DNA of 64,000 nucleotides from Granulicella mallensis MP5ACTX8 (lineage in GTDB: Bacteria > Acidobacteriota > Terriglobia > Terriglobales > Acidobacteriaceae): contig NC_016631.1 of assembly GCF_000178955.2 (NCBI RefSeq), forward strand, positions 2,046,001-2,110,000, read 5' to 3'. Position numbers and translations under genes: made by a program. The notes below the pieces were generated by a model that ran no database searches, was not told where the DNA came from, and worked only from the letters and a program-made list of their open reading frames with translations. Below are positions 1 to 8,178 of this stretch, piece after piece (positions within the stretch are counted from its first letter, which is position 1; each line of letters starts with the position of its first letter).

Positions 1-462
1 GTTGTCCTCGTCCATCTTGATCTCTTCGAGGATGACGCCCTGTTCGCGGGCGAGGTCGTCGGGCGCGAAGGTGGGGTGGAGCACGAGGTCGGTCAGCAGA
101 TCGAGCGCGGCAGGGACGTTCTCGTCGAGCACCTTGATGTTGAAGCAAACAGTCTCTTTGCCGGTAAAGGCGTCAAGGTTGCCCCCGATGGAGTCGACCT
201 CGCGGGCGAGCTGCTGGGCGGAACGGGTGGTCGTACCCTTGAACACCATGTGCTCGATGAAGTGGGCGATACCGTTGACTTCTGGGGCTTCGTCGCGTGA
301 GCCGCTATCGATCCAGACTCCCATGGAGACGGAGCGGAAGTGCGGCATACGCTCCGTGAGTACGAGCAGTCCGTTGGGGAGGGTCGTCTTGCGGATATCG
401 CGAGTATGTGTGGGAGCGGTGGTGAAGGTCGCGTTCTCCGCGACCGGGACAGAAACTGGCAT
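1..462 (-). CDS. M16 family zinc peptidase, 3'-truncated by window edge
   Basis: Amino-terminal part of an insulinase/processing-peptidase-type (M16) metalloprotease, read leftward and cut off by the window edge after about 154 codons. The reverse translation shows the inverted zinc motif HFIEH (H67, E70, H71), and roughly 76 residues later a Glu pair in VILEEIKM that would give the third zinc ligand. The family phrase LPNGL lies near residue 29. No signal peptide is visible in this part. The ATG at 462 lies 13 bases after the stop of the upstream NTF2-fold gene. An in-frame ATG at 498, with GAGGAG directly before it, would overlap that gene by 23 bases and is a real alternative start. The family cleaves peptides; the substrate cannot be told from this fragment. 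Confidence 0.85.
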   Translation of the reverse strand, partial: MPVSVPVAENATFTTAPTHTRDIRKTTLPNGLLVLTERMPHFRSVSMGVWIDSGSRDEAPEVNGIAHFIEHMVFKGTTTRSAQQLAREVDSIGGNLDAFTGKETVCFNIKVLDENVPAALDLLTDLVLHPTFAPDDLAREQGVILEEIKMDEDN

Positions 463-475
463 CGACTCTATTGTT

Positions 476-907
476 TCACGACTTTGATGGCGCGACATTC
501 TCCTCTTCGGCGGAAACGATGGTGCCCTGGTGATAGAGGATCTGCCAACCTCCGGGGGATTTTCGCCAAATTGTAGCTCGCCGAGTGAGGCGCTCGCCCT
601 GCCGCAAGGTGTAGGTGAAGAGGTAGGTGTCCGGGCTGAGGCGGCGGCACTGGTGGTCTGAAGTCTGCCAGCCTGCGGCGTCGGCATCGACGGGTGGGTT
701 CTGCTCGAGGGTGTGGAGGATGAAGTCGCGGCTGTAGCGGCGGCCGGAGGCTCCGACCTCCCAATAATCTGGCGCCATCATCTGCTCGAATCCGGCACTG
801 TCCGAAGCGAACTCCGGACGGTGGAAGATGGGTTCGTGGCGGCGAAGTTCTTCCAGCACGGGGAGCAGGTCGGATTCGGTGCGAGTGAAAGCCTCGGAAG
901 AATGCAT
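476..907 (-). CDS. DUF4440/NTF2-fold (SnoaL-like) small protein
   Basis: Protein of about 143 residues with the pattern of DUF4440/SnoaL-like NTF2-fold proteins. An N-terminal helix (LLPVLEELRRHEPIF) is followed by a segment ending in MMAPDYWEVGASGRRYSRD and by strands with the family ending WRKSPGGWQILYHQGT. No catalytic residues can be assigned; the family ranges from enzymes to ligand-binding proteins. The frame is open to 952, but that would run into rlmN, which starts divergently at 941-947, so the ATG at 907 (MHSSEAF) is preferred. The M16 peptidase follows 13 bases downstream in the same direction and may be co-transcribed. Confidence 0.75.
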   Translation of the reverse strand: MHSSEAFTRTESDLLPVLEELRRHEPIFHRPEFASDSAGFEQMMAPDYWEVGASGRRYSRDFILHTLEQNPPVDADAAGWQTSDHQCRRLSPDTYLFTYTLRQGERLTRRATIWRKSPGGWQILYHQGTIVSAEEENVAPSKS

Positions 908-946
908 GGCTTGATTGTAGGGAGCAAGTAAACTGGAAGGATGGAT

Positions 947-2167
947 ATGCACGCGCTTTTCGGAAAGACACTGCCGGAGTTGACCGAGCTGATGGCTGGT
1001 TTGGGGCAGAAGCCGTATCGCGCGCGGCAGGTGTTTGAGGCCCTGTACAAGCAGCGGGTCGGGTTGGTGGAGGATGTGACGACGCTGTCACAGGAATTGC
1101 GCGATCGGTTGACCTCCGAGGGCTTTGCGATAGGCCTGCCGGAGATTGCCCAGACGGCGAAGTCGGTCGACGGCACGGAGCGCTACCTGATGCGCATGGC
1201 CGACGGCGAGACGGTAGAGACGGTCTGGATGCCCGATGGCGATGGCGGCGAACGCGGGGACGGGAGCGAGGCCGCAGAGGAAGAGTCGGCGGAGGTGGTT
1301 GTCGCCGAGGAGGCTGTGGACGGTGGTTACTGGTCGCGGCGGGGTAATGGGCGTGACCGGTCGAACTTCGGCACGCTGGCGGAGCAGGGCTTTCGCCGCG
1401 CGACGATCTGTATCTCGAGCCAGGTAGGCTGCGCCGTGAACTGCCAGTTCTGCCTGACGGCGAAGCTGGGGATCAAGCGCAACCTCACCGCAGGGGAGAT
1501 CGCCGGGCAGGTGGCGGCGGTACTCAATCGCCACAGGATTCAAATCGGCAAGGACCGCATCAACCTCGTATTCATGGGGATGGGTGAGCCCTTTCTGAAC
1601 TACGAGCAGTTCATGCAGTCGGTGCGGGTGCTGGTGGAGGGGATCGGGATTCCGGAGTCGCGGATGACGGTATCGACCTCGGGCATTCTGCCGGGGATCG
1701 AGGCCTTCGCGAAGGAGACGATGCGTCCCAAGCTGGCGCTCAGCTTGAATGCGAGTAACGACGTGGTCCGTGAGCGGATAATGCCCATTACGCGCAAGTG
1801 GAACATCGCCGCGCTGCTGGAAGCGGTGCAGAAGATTCCCCTGCGTACACGCGAGTGGGTCACGTTCGAGTACGTGCTGCTGGGAGAGGTGAACGACCAG
1901 CCCGAGCATGCGCGCGAGGTGCTGGAGCTGCTCGACGGTATACGTGCCAAGGTGAACCTGATCGTCTGGAACCCAGGGCCGGGGATTGATTATCACCAGC
2001 CAAAGCCGGCGGATGTTGCGGTCTTTCAGAAGATGCTGATTGAGGGTGGGATTGCGACTTACATCCGCAGGCCGCGCGGGCGCGACATCTATGCAGCGTG
2101 CGGGCAGTTGAAGCGGACAGTGGCGGAAGAGAAGCCGCAGTTGGTAGGGATTTCGGCGGCGAGCTGA
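947..2167 (+). CDS. rlmN: 23S rRNA (adenine2503-C2)-methyltransferase RlmN
   Basis: Radical-SAM enzyme that methylates C2 of A2503 in 23S rRNA, and in well-studied relatives also A37 of some tRNAs. The cluster-binding motif CxxxCxxC is CAVNCQFC (first Cys at 1430-1432). Other family blocks are VFMGMGEPFLN and the ending RRPRGRDIYAACGQL, whose Cys is the methyl-carrying residue region. The frame opens at ATG 941, but GGAAGG sits directly before that codon and 6 bases before the second ATG at 947, so 947 is preferred. A stretch of about 40 residues rich in Asp, Glu and Gly is inserted just before the radical-SAM core, making the protein longer than typical RlmN. It is divergent from the NTF2-fold gene. 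Confidence 0.96.
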   Translation: MHALFGKTLPELTELMAGLGQKPYRARQVFEALYKQRVGLVEDVTTLSQELRDRLTSEGFAIGLPEIAQTAKSVDGTERYLMRMADGETVETVWMPDGDGGERGDGSEAAEEESAEVVVAEEAVDGGYWSRRGNGRDRSNFGTLAEQGFRRATICISSQVGCAVNCQFCLTAKLGIKRNLTAGEIAGQVAAVLNRHRIQIGKDRINLVFMGMGEPFLNYEQFMQSVRVLVEGIGIPESRMTVSTSGILPGIEAFAKETMRPKLALSLNASNDVVRERIMPITRKWNIAALLEAVQKIPLRTREWVTFEYVLLGEVNDQPEHAREVLELLDGIRAKVNLIVWNPGPGIDYHQPKPADVAVFQKMLIEGGIATYIRRPRGRDIYAACGQLKRTVAEEKPQLVGISAAS

Positions 2168-2194
2168 TGGCTGCAATAAGTGAGTGGTTGTCAT

Positions 2195-2214
2195 GCAGAT
2201 GAATTACAATCTGC
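2195..2214. promoter_or_regulatory. Candidate operator of the toxin-antitoxin pair
   Basis: Perfect inverted repeat GCAGAT-N8-ATCTGC, 13 bases before the antitoxin start and just upstream of its ribosome-binding site (AGGGGG). Ribbon-helix-helix antitoxins commonly bind such palindromes to repress their own operon. The sequence shows the symmetry; the regulatory role is inferred. Confidence 0.5.
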
Positions 2215-2226
2215 CAGGGGGATGCC

Positions 2227-2520
2227 ATGGCCGCTAATGCCTTAGTTCAAACTCGAATCGATGCTGACGTAAGAGATCGCGCTACGGCGGTTCTAGAAGA
2301 GCAGGGTATGACTGTCTCCGAAGCCGTGCGGATTCTTTTGACGCGCACCGCGAACGAAGGGGCTCTGCCTTTTACGCCGGCGAACAATGAGGCCTACAAC
2401 GCCTGGTTTCGTGCCAAAGTGCAGGAGGCGCTGGATGATCCGCGTCCAGCAGTTTCACGGGAAGAGGTCGATCGGCGAATGGCAGAACGGCGTGCTTCTG
2501 CACGAGCCAAATTGCGATAG
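2227..2520 (+). CDS. RelB/DinJ-family antitoxin
   Basis: Antitoxin of a type II toxin-antitoxin pair, 97 residues. The N-terminus (LVQTRIDADVRDRATAVL followed by GMTVSEAVRILLT) has the DinJ/RelB ribbon-helix-helix pattern: a short DNA-binding strand, then two helices. The C-terminal half is charged and would wrap the toxin. A strong ribosome-binding site (AGGGGG) precedes the ATG. The toxin gene follows after only 3 bases, the standard antitoxin-toxin order, and a palindrome upstream suggests autoregulation. Function in plasmid-like stabilisation or stress response cannot be told from sequence. Confidence 0.88.
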   Translation: MAANALVQTRIDADVRDRATAVLEEQGMTVSEAVRILLTRTANEGALPFTPANNEAYNAWFRAKVQEALDDPRPAVSREEVDRRMAERRASARAKLR

Positions 2521-2523
2521 ACG

Positions 2524-2811
2524 ATGGCCGTTATCTGGAGTGAAGCTGCTGTTCAGGATCTACAGGGCATCTTCGATTATGTAGTGGAGGACAGTCCGCA
2601 GAATGCTCTTCTTGTGGATACTCGCATCTGCGAACAGACCGATGAGTTGGTGCGCTTTCCCGCTCTGGGACGACCAGGCCAATTTGAAGGCACACGCGAA
2701 CTGATCATTCAGAGAACTCCATACATCGCCATTTATCGCGTGGAAGAGGATGACACCATCCGAGTCGTACGCATACTGCATGCAGCGCAGGAGTGGCCTT
2801 CTGTGATGTAA
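2524..2811 (+). CDS. RelE/ParE-family toxin
   Basis: Toxin partner of the preceding antitoxin, 95 residues, the usual RelE/ParE length. The family pattern is clear: VIWSEAAVQDLQGIFDYV at the start, FPALGRPG in the middle, and the strand TPYIAIYRVEEDDTIRVVRILHA near the end. ParE-type members poison gyrase and RelE-type members cleave mRNA in the ribosome. The LGRPG and YRV...ILHA pattern looks closer to ParE/YafQ-like sequences, but the target cannot be decided here. It ends 3 bases from the stop of the convergent yvcK gene, leaving no room for a terminator. Confidence 0.88.
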   Translation: MAVIWSEAAVQDLQGIFDYVVEDSPQNALLVDTRICEQTDELVRFPALGRPGQFEGTRELIIQRTPYIAIYRVEEDDTIRVVRILHAAQEWPSVM

Positions 2812-2814
2812 GGC

Positions 2815-3837
2815 TTAGCGCTTGAGCGCCAACTGCAGCACCGTCTCTGCCACATGCTCATAGCTATGCCGCAGCACCTCACCCTCATGGGCAAAGTTGC
2901 CGGTGATAGGTTCTACTCCCAGCGAGCGAATGCGTTCCAGATCTGCTTCGATGGGTTCCTGGCCTTCGCGGGCGTATTGCACGATAGTTTCTCTACGCAG
3001 AGGAGCGATGTTCACGAGCGCATAGTCGAAGATCTGCGCGCCGGCGTGGTCGAGGATCTTTTCAATATGCTGCGAGGCCGTCAGGCCCAGCGATTCGTTG
3101 GCCTGGGTCATCAGGTTGCAGATGTAGACGCGTGTGGCCTTGCTGGCGGCGAGAGCCTCGGGAATGCCTCGAACCAGAAGATTGGTAATCAGCGAGGTGT
3201 AGAGCGAGCCCGGGCCGAGCGTGATGAGGTCGGCGTTGGCGATGGCTTCCAACGACTCCGGCAGGGGGCCAGCGTCGGCGGGTTCGAGCATCAGCTCTAC
3301 GATGGAGCGCTTGCTGGCGGTGATATTGGTTTCGCCATAAACGAGGGAGCCGTCGTCCATCTGCGCTGCGAGGGTCGCGTAGGACGTTGTGGAAGGGTAG
3401 ATACGGCCACGTGTGGCGAGAATCTGCGAGCTGGTCTGTACGGCCTGTGCGAAGTCGCCGGTAATGCCTGTGAGCGCCGCGAGGAAGAGGTTGCCGAAGC
3501 TATGCCCCTGGAGATCGCCGCTGGCGAAGCGGTGCTGGAAGAGGCGTGAGAGCATGTGTTCGTCCTCGGAGAGCGCCACCATGCAGTTGCGCACGTCGCC
3601 CGGAGGGAGCATGTTGAGGTCTTCGCGCAGGCGACCGGAAGATCCGCCGTCGTCGGTGACCGTGACGATGGCGGAGAGTTCGCGGATGAGGCAGGGGATG
3701 TTGCTGCAGTTCTCAGGGGAGAGCGGTTTTGTTCCCGGCGCTGCCACGTAGCGCTTCAGGCCGCGCAACAGCGTGGAGAGGCCTGTGCCGCCGCCGATGG
3801 CTACTACGCGGAGCTGTTTCGAATCTGGTTTGGACAT
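2815..3837 (-). CDS. yvcK: YvcK/CofD-like UDP-sugar-binding gluconeogenesis factor
   Basis: Protein of 340 residues of the YvcK (CofD-like, UPF0052) family, which binds UDP-GlcNAc and links carbon metabolism to cell-wall synthesis in studied bacteria. Visible signatures are VVAIGGGTGLSTLLRGLK near the start, TVTDDGGSSGRLR about 45 residues later, then PPGDVRNC, and the Gly-rich LGPGSLYTSL in the second half. No membrane segment is seen. It may form part of a leftward group with the TPR and DUF4254 genes upstream, although about 107 bases separate it from the TPR gene. Confidence 0.92.
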   Translation of the reverse strand: MSKPDSKQLRVVAIGGGTGLSTLLRGLKRYVAAPGTKPLSPENCSNIPCLIRELSAIVTVTDDGGSSGRLREDLNMLPPGDVRNCMVALSEDEHMLSRLFQHRFASGDLQGHSFGNLFLAALTGITGDFAQAVQTSSQILATRGRIYPSTTSYATLAAQMDDGSLVYGETNITASKRSIVELMLEPADAGPLPESLEAIANADLITLGPGSLYTSLITNLLVRGIPEALAASKATRVYICNLMTQANESLGLTASQHIEKILDHAGAQIFDYALVNIAPLRRETIVQYAREGQEPIEADLERIRSLGVEPITGNFAHEGEVLRHSYEHVAETVLQLALKR

Positions 3838-3897
3838 GCGTCAGCTTTAGTTTAGACGCACAGGGCGGGACAGGCACCGTGTGCCGACCAGACGCAT

Positions 3898-3926
3898 CCT
3901 TGCGTGTTCCTTACTTGGACGCAAGG
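3898..3926 (-). terminator. Weak hairpin between TPR gene and yvcK
   Basis: CCTTGCGT (3898-3905) pairs with ACGCAAGG (3919-3926) across a 13-base loop, directly downstream of the TPR gene stop on the minus strand. There is no T tract, so it may be a weak terminator or a structure in the yvcK leader. Confidence 0.3.
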
Positions 3927-3944
3927 CCGGTCGCCTGAGATGGC

Positions 3945-4547
3945 TCAGGATTCCGGGTAAAGCAGCTCGGTAAAGCGCGGGTCTTCGGCGACGCCGTCGA
4001 AGTCGGAGTCGGCGCGAGCCTGGAATCGGTTGTGCGCGTTCAGGCGGATGGCTTCACTGAGGTGATCGATACACTTCTGCGTGTCCCCCGTAATGCTGGC
4101 CAGCAGGGCGAGACCGTAGAAGGCATAATCGGCAGCCTTCTCCTTGAGCAGGATCTGCTCGAAGTGCTCGCGTGCATCGTCGTAACGGCCATGGTTCAGC
4201 AGCGAGATCGCATAGTCGTAGCGCTCTTCATGGGTCTCGAAGCTCGTCGTGCCCTTGGAAACATGGCTGAGACAAGCGGCGATGTACATGCGGATACGAT
4301 CGGCGAGGTCATGCGGAGCGGTATCGAGCATCTGCAGGAAGGCCGAGTGGGCCTTCTCGTATTTGCCCGCCTGCATGAGCTTCAGGGCCGTCTCGTAGAG
4401 AGCAAGCGTCTGTTTGCGTGCGGCGGTGTCGTCGGCTTGAGCGCTGCCGGCGAGAGTTCGCGGCGACCGCTTGGCGTGTAGGGCGCCGTCAGCCGTGGGG
4501 GCGGTGTGGTTTGCGGTGATAAGGGTTTTTCCCGACTTCGTGGACAT
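3945..4547 (-). CDS. Tetratricopeptide-repeat protein
   Basis: Soluble protein of 200 residues with about three TPR-like helix pairs. The first is around residues 47-80 (ALYETALKLMQAGKYEKAHSAF), the next around 108-140 (YAISLLNHGRYDDAREHFEQ), the last around 142-175 (AFYGLALLASITGDTQKCIDHL). TPRs mediate protein-protein contacts; no partner can be named. The frame is open to 4655, but the ATG at 4547 (MSTKSGK) has AGAGAAG just upstream and starts a typical low-complexity N-terminus, so it is preferred. It follows the DUF4254 gene on the same strand. Confidence 0.72.
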   Translation of the reverse strand: MSTKSGKTLITANHTAPTADGALHAKRSPRTLAGSAQADDTAARKQTLALYETALKLMQAGKYEKAHSAFLQMLDTAPHDLADRIRMYIAACLSHVSKGTTSFETHEERYDYAISLLNHGRYDDAREHFEQILLKEKAADYAFYGLALLASITGDTQKCIDHLSEAIRLNAHNRFQARADSDFDGVAEDPRFTELLYPES

Positions 4548-4662
4548 GGTCTTCTCTGCAATGAAACCTAAATCGTTGTTGAGGGCCGTATAAATCCTGG
4601 GTTTCGCTGTTGAAGTCTTCTCGGTTTTATACGGGCGAAAGGTCGTGGCGGTCAAATGGAGC

Positions 4663-5262
4663 TCAACCGTCCGGGGTCAGCGGCCTGCTGTAAAGCACCG
4701 GATTGAGCGCAGGGTCGTTGTACATCTTCAACTGGCGGTAGAGTTTGAAGCGGCGTTTGCCGTTCCTCACCTCGGTCCAGAGCGTGGCGAGACACGTGGT
4801 CAGGTCGTCGCGCTGTTCGAGCAGCAACGCGAGCCGCTCCCGGTTTCTCTGGTGATGTTCGGCGCTTGCCTCCTTGCGCCGAGTCTCCTCTTCGGTATGG
4901 AAGATCTTCAGGGCAAGGATGGAGAGCCGATCGACCATCAGGCCTGGAGTCTCGGAGTTCAGCGGCAACTCCGCGGACTGAGCGGGAATGCTTTCCAGCA
5001 GAGCCACGTCGATACGCTCGACAAGATCGTTGCGCCGCTGGTTCAACTTGTCGATCGCGCGTTTGACAGCGGCGATGGCCTGGTCGGCGGCCAGGGGATC
5101 GCGAGCCGCGTCCTCACGGTGCCAGAGATCGAAGTTGGCGCGGTGCTGGTCGAGAATGAGGGTCTCGAAGGCGTCGCGGGCCGTCTGGAGAGGTGCAGAG
5201 TTGTCGTGCCAGTGCGCAGTGGCCTGGTCCTGCAGCAGGGAGATGTGAAGAGCATCAAGCAT
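4663..5262 (-). CDS. DUF4254 domain protein
   Basis: Protein of 199 residues matching the DUF4254 family. It opens with MLDALHISLLQDQATAHWH and contains FDLWHREDAARDP, IDKLNQRRNDLVERID, ETPGLMVDRLSILALKIFH and the ending LYRQLKMYNDPALNP. It is almost entirely helical and charged, with no signal peptide. DUF4254 genes are often found beside glycosyltransferase family 9 genes, and here the GT9 gene starts divergently 212 bases away. That suggests a role in the same cell-surface sugar pathway, but the biochemical function is unknown. A much longer reading frame on this strand extends to 6036, but it is the antisense of the GT9 gene. Confidence 0.78.
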   Translation of the reverse strand: MLDALHISLLQDQATAHWHDNSAPLQTARDAFETLILDQHRANFDLWHREDAARDPLAADQAIAAVKRAIDKLNQRRNDLVERIDVALLESIPAQSAELPLNSETPGLMVDRLSILALKIFHTEEETRRKEASAEHHQRNRERLALLLEQRDDLTTCLATLWTEVRNGKRRFKLYRQLKMYNDPALNPVLYSRPLTPDG

Positions 5263-5474
5263 GGGGTAGCTTCTCGCATGGTACTCGGTGTCTGATGCAG
5301 AACCAAGGGGTATGTACTTCCTTGAGATGCTTGTTACGACGCAAACGGAGAGCAGGTTCCTTCTCTTCGACTCACTTGAGGGGTGGAAAGGGTCATCGGA
5401 ACTCCGAGCGCAGCGGCAAAAGCTTGTAAGCTCACGGCTTGCGCGAGGACTCCGTTGACGGCGACACTGACAGC

Positions 5475-6626
5475 ATGTCCTCTGCGAATGTGAAGCGTGT
5501 GCTGCTGTACCGGCTTGGCAGCCTGGGCGACCACCTGGTAGCGCTTCCTTGCTACCGGCTCGTTCAGCGTGCGTTTCCTGAGGCCGAGCGCCGGCTGCTG
5601 ACCAACATCCCTGTGATGAATAAAGCAGCGGCTGTGGAAGCCGTGCTGGAGGGCAGCGGTCTGGTCGATGGCTATCTGACCTATGTCGTGGGCGAGCGCA
5701 GCCTGCTGGCGCTGCTAAAGCTGGCCTGGACGATCCGGCGATGGAAGCCGGATGCCCTGGTCTACCTGGCCGGAGCACGAGGCGAAAAGGCGGCGCGGCG
5801 CGACCGGATGTTCTTTCGGCTGTGCGGTATACGGCAGCAGATCGGCCTCCCTTTGACCGAAGATCTACAGCACCATCGCAGCGAAGGAATGCGCGAGGGA
5901 ACTCCCTGGTTTGAGCAGGAAGGGCGACGGCTGGCGCGATGTATCGCGGAGCTTGGCGATGCGGGGGTGGATGACCTCGCAAATTGGTCTCCGGGATTGA
6001 CGGGCGAAGAGCGGCAGGCTGGCAGGGAGCTTGCACAGCCTTTTGGCGGTACTCCCTTCTTTGCCTTCAGCCTGGGTACCAAAGCGCAATCGAATCAGTG
6101 GGGCGGAGGCTCGGAGGGCACGGCTCGCTGGCAACAGTTGTTGTCGAAGCTGGCGGCAGCGTGGCCAGGGTATGGCCTGGCGATTCTTGGAGCCGGTGAT
6201 GAGTACGAGGTGAGCGAGAGCGTCGCCGAGGCCTGGCGAACGGTTCCGGGAGCGGGGCTCGCGGTCAACCTGTGTGGGGCTGCGAGGCCACGGGTCAGCG
6301 CTGCCGTCATGGAGAGGGCGGTGATGTTCTTCGGCCATGACAGCGGACCGGCGCACATGGCGGCGGCGGTGGGAACGCCGGTGCTGGGAGTCTTCAGCTC
6401 CAGGATGATGCCCGGAGAGTGGATTCCCAACGGAGAGCACGTGCGAGTTGTGCTCCACTGGGTGGAGTGTGGTGGCTGCAAATTGGAGACATGCGTCGTC
6501 CAGGGCAAAAAATGCATCTTGTCCATAGGGGTCGAAGAGGCCTGGCAGGCCACGCAGGAGCATCTGACAAGGATGCAGGAGCGCGGCATTCGAACGTTGC
6601 CGAAGCTTGAGGAGAAGAGATTTTGA
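5475..6626 (+). CDS. Glycosyltransferase family 9 (heptosyltransferase-like)
   Basis: GT9 enzyme of 383 residues that would transfer heptose (or a related sugar) from ADP-heptose to the lipopolysaccharide core at the inner face of the cytoplasmic membrane. Both family signatures are present: the N-terminal acceptor-domain motif YRLGSLGDHLVALP and the C-terminal nucleotide-sugar site FGHDSGPAHMAAAVGTPVLGVF. The frame opens at 5439, but ATG 5475 begins directly before the first conserved strand (VKRVLLYRLG) and is chosen. Its TGA overlaps the ATG of hldE (TGATG), so translation is coupled to the enzyme that makes its donor. Confidence 0.88.
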   Translation: MSSANVKRVLLYRLGSLGDHLVALPCYRLVQRAFPEAERRLLTNIPVMNKAAAVEAVLEGSGLVDGYLTYVVGERSLLALLKLAWTIRRWKPDALVYLAGARGEKAARRDRMFFRLCGIRQQIGLPLTEDLQHHRSEGMREGTPWFEQEGRRLARCIAELGDAGVDDLANWSPGLTGEERQAGRELAQPFGGTPFFAFSLGTKAQSNQWGGGSEGTARWQQLLSKLAAAWPGYGLAILGAGDEYEVSESVAEAWRTVPGAGLAVNLCGAARPRVSAAVMERAVMFFGHDSGPAHMAAAVGTPVLGVFSSRMMPGEWIPNGEHVRVVLHWVECGGCKLETCVVQGKKCILSIGVEEAWQATQEHLTRMQERGIRTLPKLEEKRF

Positions 6627-8095
6627 TGATGCACGAGATTCATGCAGTTCTGGGGTTGCTGGAAGGCGGCTTCGGCAACCTGAAGGTGTTGGTGGTGGGC
6701 GACCTGATGCTGGACCGCTATATTCTCGGCGAAGTCGACCGCATCTCGCCGGAGGCCCCCGTGCCTGTCTTGCGGCACGTACAGCGCTATGAGCGGCCCG
6801 GTGGAGCTGCAAATGTGGCCATGAACCTTGCGGGCCTGGGTTGCCAGGCTCTGCTGGCAGGTTTTTGGGGAGAGGATACGGAGCAGCGCGAACTCGCCGT
6901 GTTCCTCGAGACGGCGAAGATCGATACGGTGGGAGTCGTTTCGACCGCTCTGCCGACGATCTCCAAGACGCGCATTCTCGGACGCATGCAGCAGCTTCTG
7001 CGATTGGACATCGAGAGCCGCGAGCACCCTACCGCCGTCGACCGGCAGCGCCTGCAGGAGCGCGTCGAACAGTTGATTCCGAAGGTGCATGCGGTCGTGC
7101 TCTCGGACTATGCCAAGGGTGCGCTTTCGGCGGAGCTGTGCGAGGCCGTGATCCGCACCGCGAAACGGCTTGGAGTTCCGGTACTGGCCGATCCCAAATC
7201 GCCGGACTTCAGCAAGTACTCTGGCGCGACGACTGTCTGCCCGAACCTGAACGAGCTTGCGGCGGCGACGGGTGTTCCGGCGCATGACCTGGAGACTCTG
7301 CTGGCCGCGGGTGAGGAGCAGCGGCGCGAACACGACCTGAAGTTCCTGACGGTCACGATGAGCGAGAAGGGAATCCGGGTTCTCTCGGATGCGGGCTCGT
7401 ATCACTCTCCGGCCCGGGCGCGTGAGGTGTATGACGTCTCCGGCGCAGGAGACACCGTGATTGCGACGATGGCGGCGTGTCTGGCGGCGGGGCTGAAGAA
7501 CGAGACGGCCGTGGAGCTGGCGAACCTGGCTGCGGGCATCGTGGTGGCGAAGGTGGGCACGGTTCCTATTGCGCGCCATGAGCTGGTCGCCATGCTGACG
7601 CCTTCAAGCGGCATCTCGGGAGCGGAGAAGATCCTTGATGGCGAGCGGCTGGCCCAGCGCATCGCGGAGTGGCGTGCAGCGGGAGAAACCATCGTCTTTA
7701 CCAATGGTTGCTTCGATCTGCTGCACGTCGGCCACATCACCCTGCTTGAAGATTGCAGGCGCTTTGGCTCGAAGCTGGTGCTGGGATTGAACTCGGACGA
7801 TTCAATCCGGAGGCTCAAGGGGCCGTCGCGTCCGATCGTAGGCGATCGCGAACGGTCGCGCGTGATGGCGGCGCTGGCAGCGGTGGATGCGGTGGTGTTG
7901 TTTGAAGAAGATACCCCGCTGGAGTTGATTCGCGCGGTGAAGCCTGACGTTCTTGTAAAGGGCGGGGACTATATTGCGGAGAGTGTCGTCGGCTATGAAG
8001 ATGTGACGGCTCGGGGTGGGCGTGTCGAGATCGTGCCTACGGTGGAAGGTTTTTCCACGACAAACATTGTGCGAAAGCTGCAGGGCGAAAAGTAA
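6626..8095 (+). CDS. hldE: Bifunctional heptose-7-phosphate kinase / heptose-1-phosphate adenylyltransferase
   Basis: Two-domain enzyme of 489 residues that makes ADP-heptose for lipopolysaccharide. Residues 1 to about 330 are a PfkB-type sugar kinase with VVGDLMLDRYILGEVDRISPEAPVPVL, YERPGGAANVAMNL and the active-site motif YDVSGAGDTVIA. Residues from about 350 onward are a nucleotidyltransferase with TNGCFDLLHVGHITLL (HxGH) and the ending VEGFSTTNIVRKL. The frame starts with TTG 6623, then ATG 6626 and ATG 6629. The TGATG overlap with the GT9 gene favours 6626, and GAGGAGAAGAG lies upstream. The full-length fusion matches the E. coli-type HldE arrangement. Confidence 0.95.
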   Translation: MMHEIHAVLGLLEGGFGNLKVLVVGDLMLDRYILGEVDRISPEAPVPVLRHVQRYERPGGAANVAMNLAGLGCQALLAGFWGEDTEQRELAVFLETAKIDTVGVVSTALPTISKTRILGRMQQLLRLDIESREHPTAVDRQRLQERVEQLIPKVHAVVLSDYAKGALSAELCEAVIRTAKRLGVPVLADPKSPDFSKYSGATTVCPNLNELAAATGVPAHDLETLLAAGEEQRREHDLKFLTVTMSEKGIRVLSDAGSYHSPARAREVYDVSGAGDTVIATMAACLAAGLKNETAVELANLAAGIVVAKVGTVPIARHELVAMLTPSSGISGAEKILDGERLAQRIAEWRAAGETIVFTNGCFDLLHVGHITLLEDCRRFGSKLVLGLNSDDSIRRLKGPSRPIVGDRERSRVMAALAAVDAVVLFEEDTPLELIRAVKPDVLVKGGDYIAESVVGYEDVTARGGRVEIVPTVEGFSTTNIVRKLQGEK

Positions 8096-8138
8096 AATCG
8101 ACGACGCGGTGGTTCGGAGGAGTTGCCCGAATCGGAAG

Positions 8139-8158
8139 GGCACGGTTTCAACCGTGCC
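8139..8158. repeat. REP-like hairpin
   Basis: GGCACGGT-TTCA-ACCGTGCC, a perfect 8-bp stem with a 4-base loop, 44 bases after the hldE stop. There is no T tract, so it is more like a repetitive extragenic palindrome than a classical terminator. Confidence 0.6.
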
Positions 8159-8178
8159 GAAAAGGTGGGTTTTAATCT

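Noticed and set aside
2188-2210. Apparent -35 TTGTCA and -10 TACAAT before the antitoxin gene
   Set aside because: The spacer is only 11 bases, too short for a sigma-70-type promoter; the palindrome is the better explanation of this stretch.
4663-6036. 457-residue reading frame on the minus strand
   Set aside because: Its first part is the antisense of the GT9 gene; only the last 199 codons (DUF4254) show family sequence, starting at ATG 5262.
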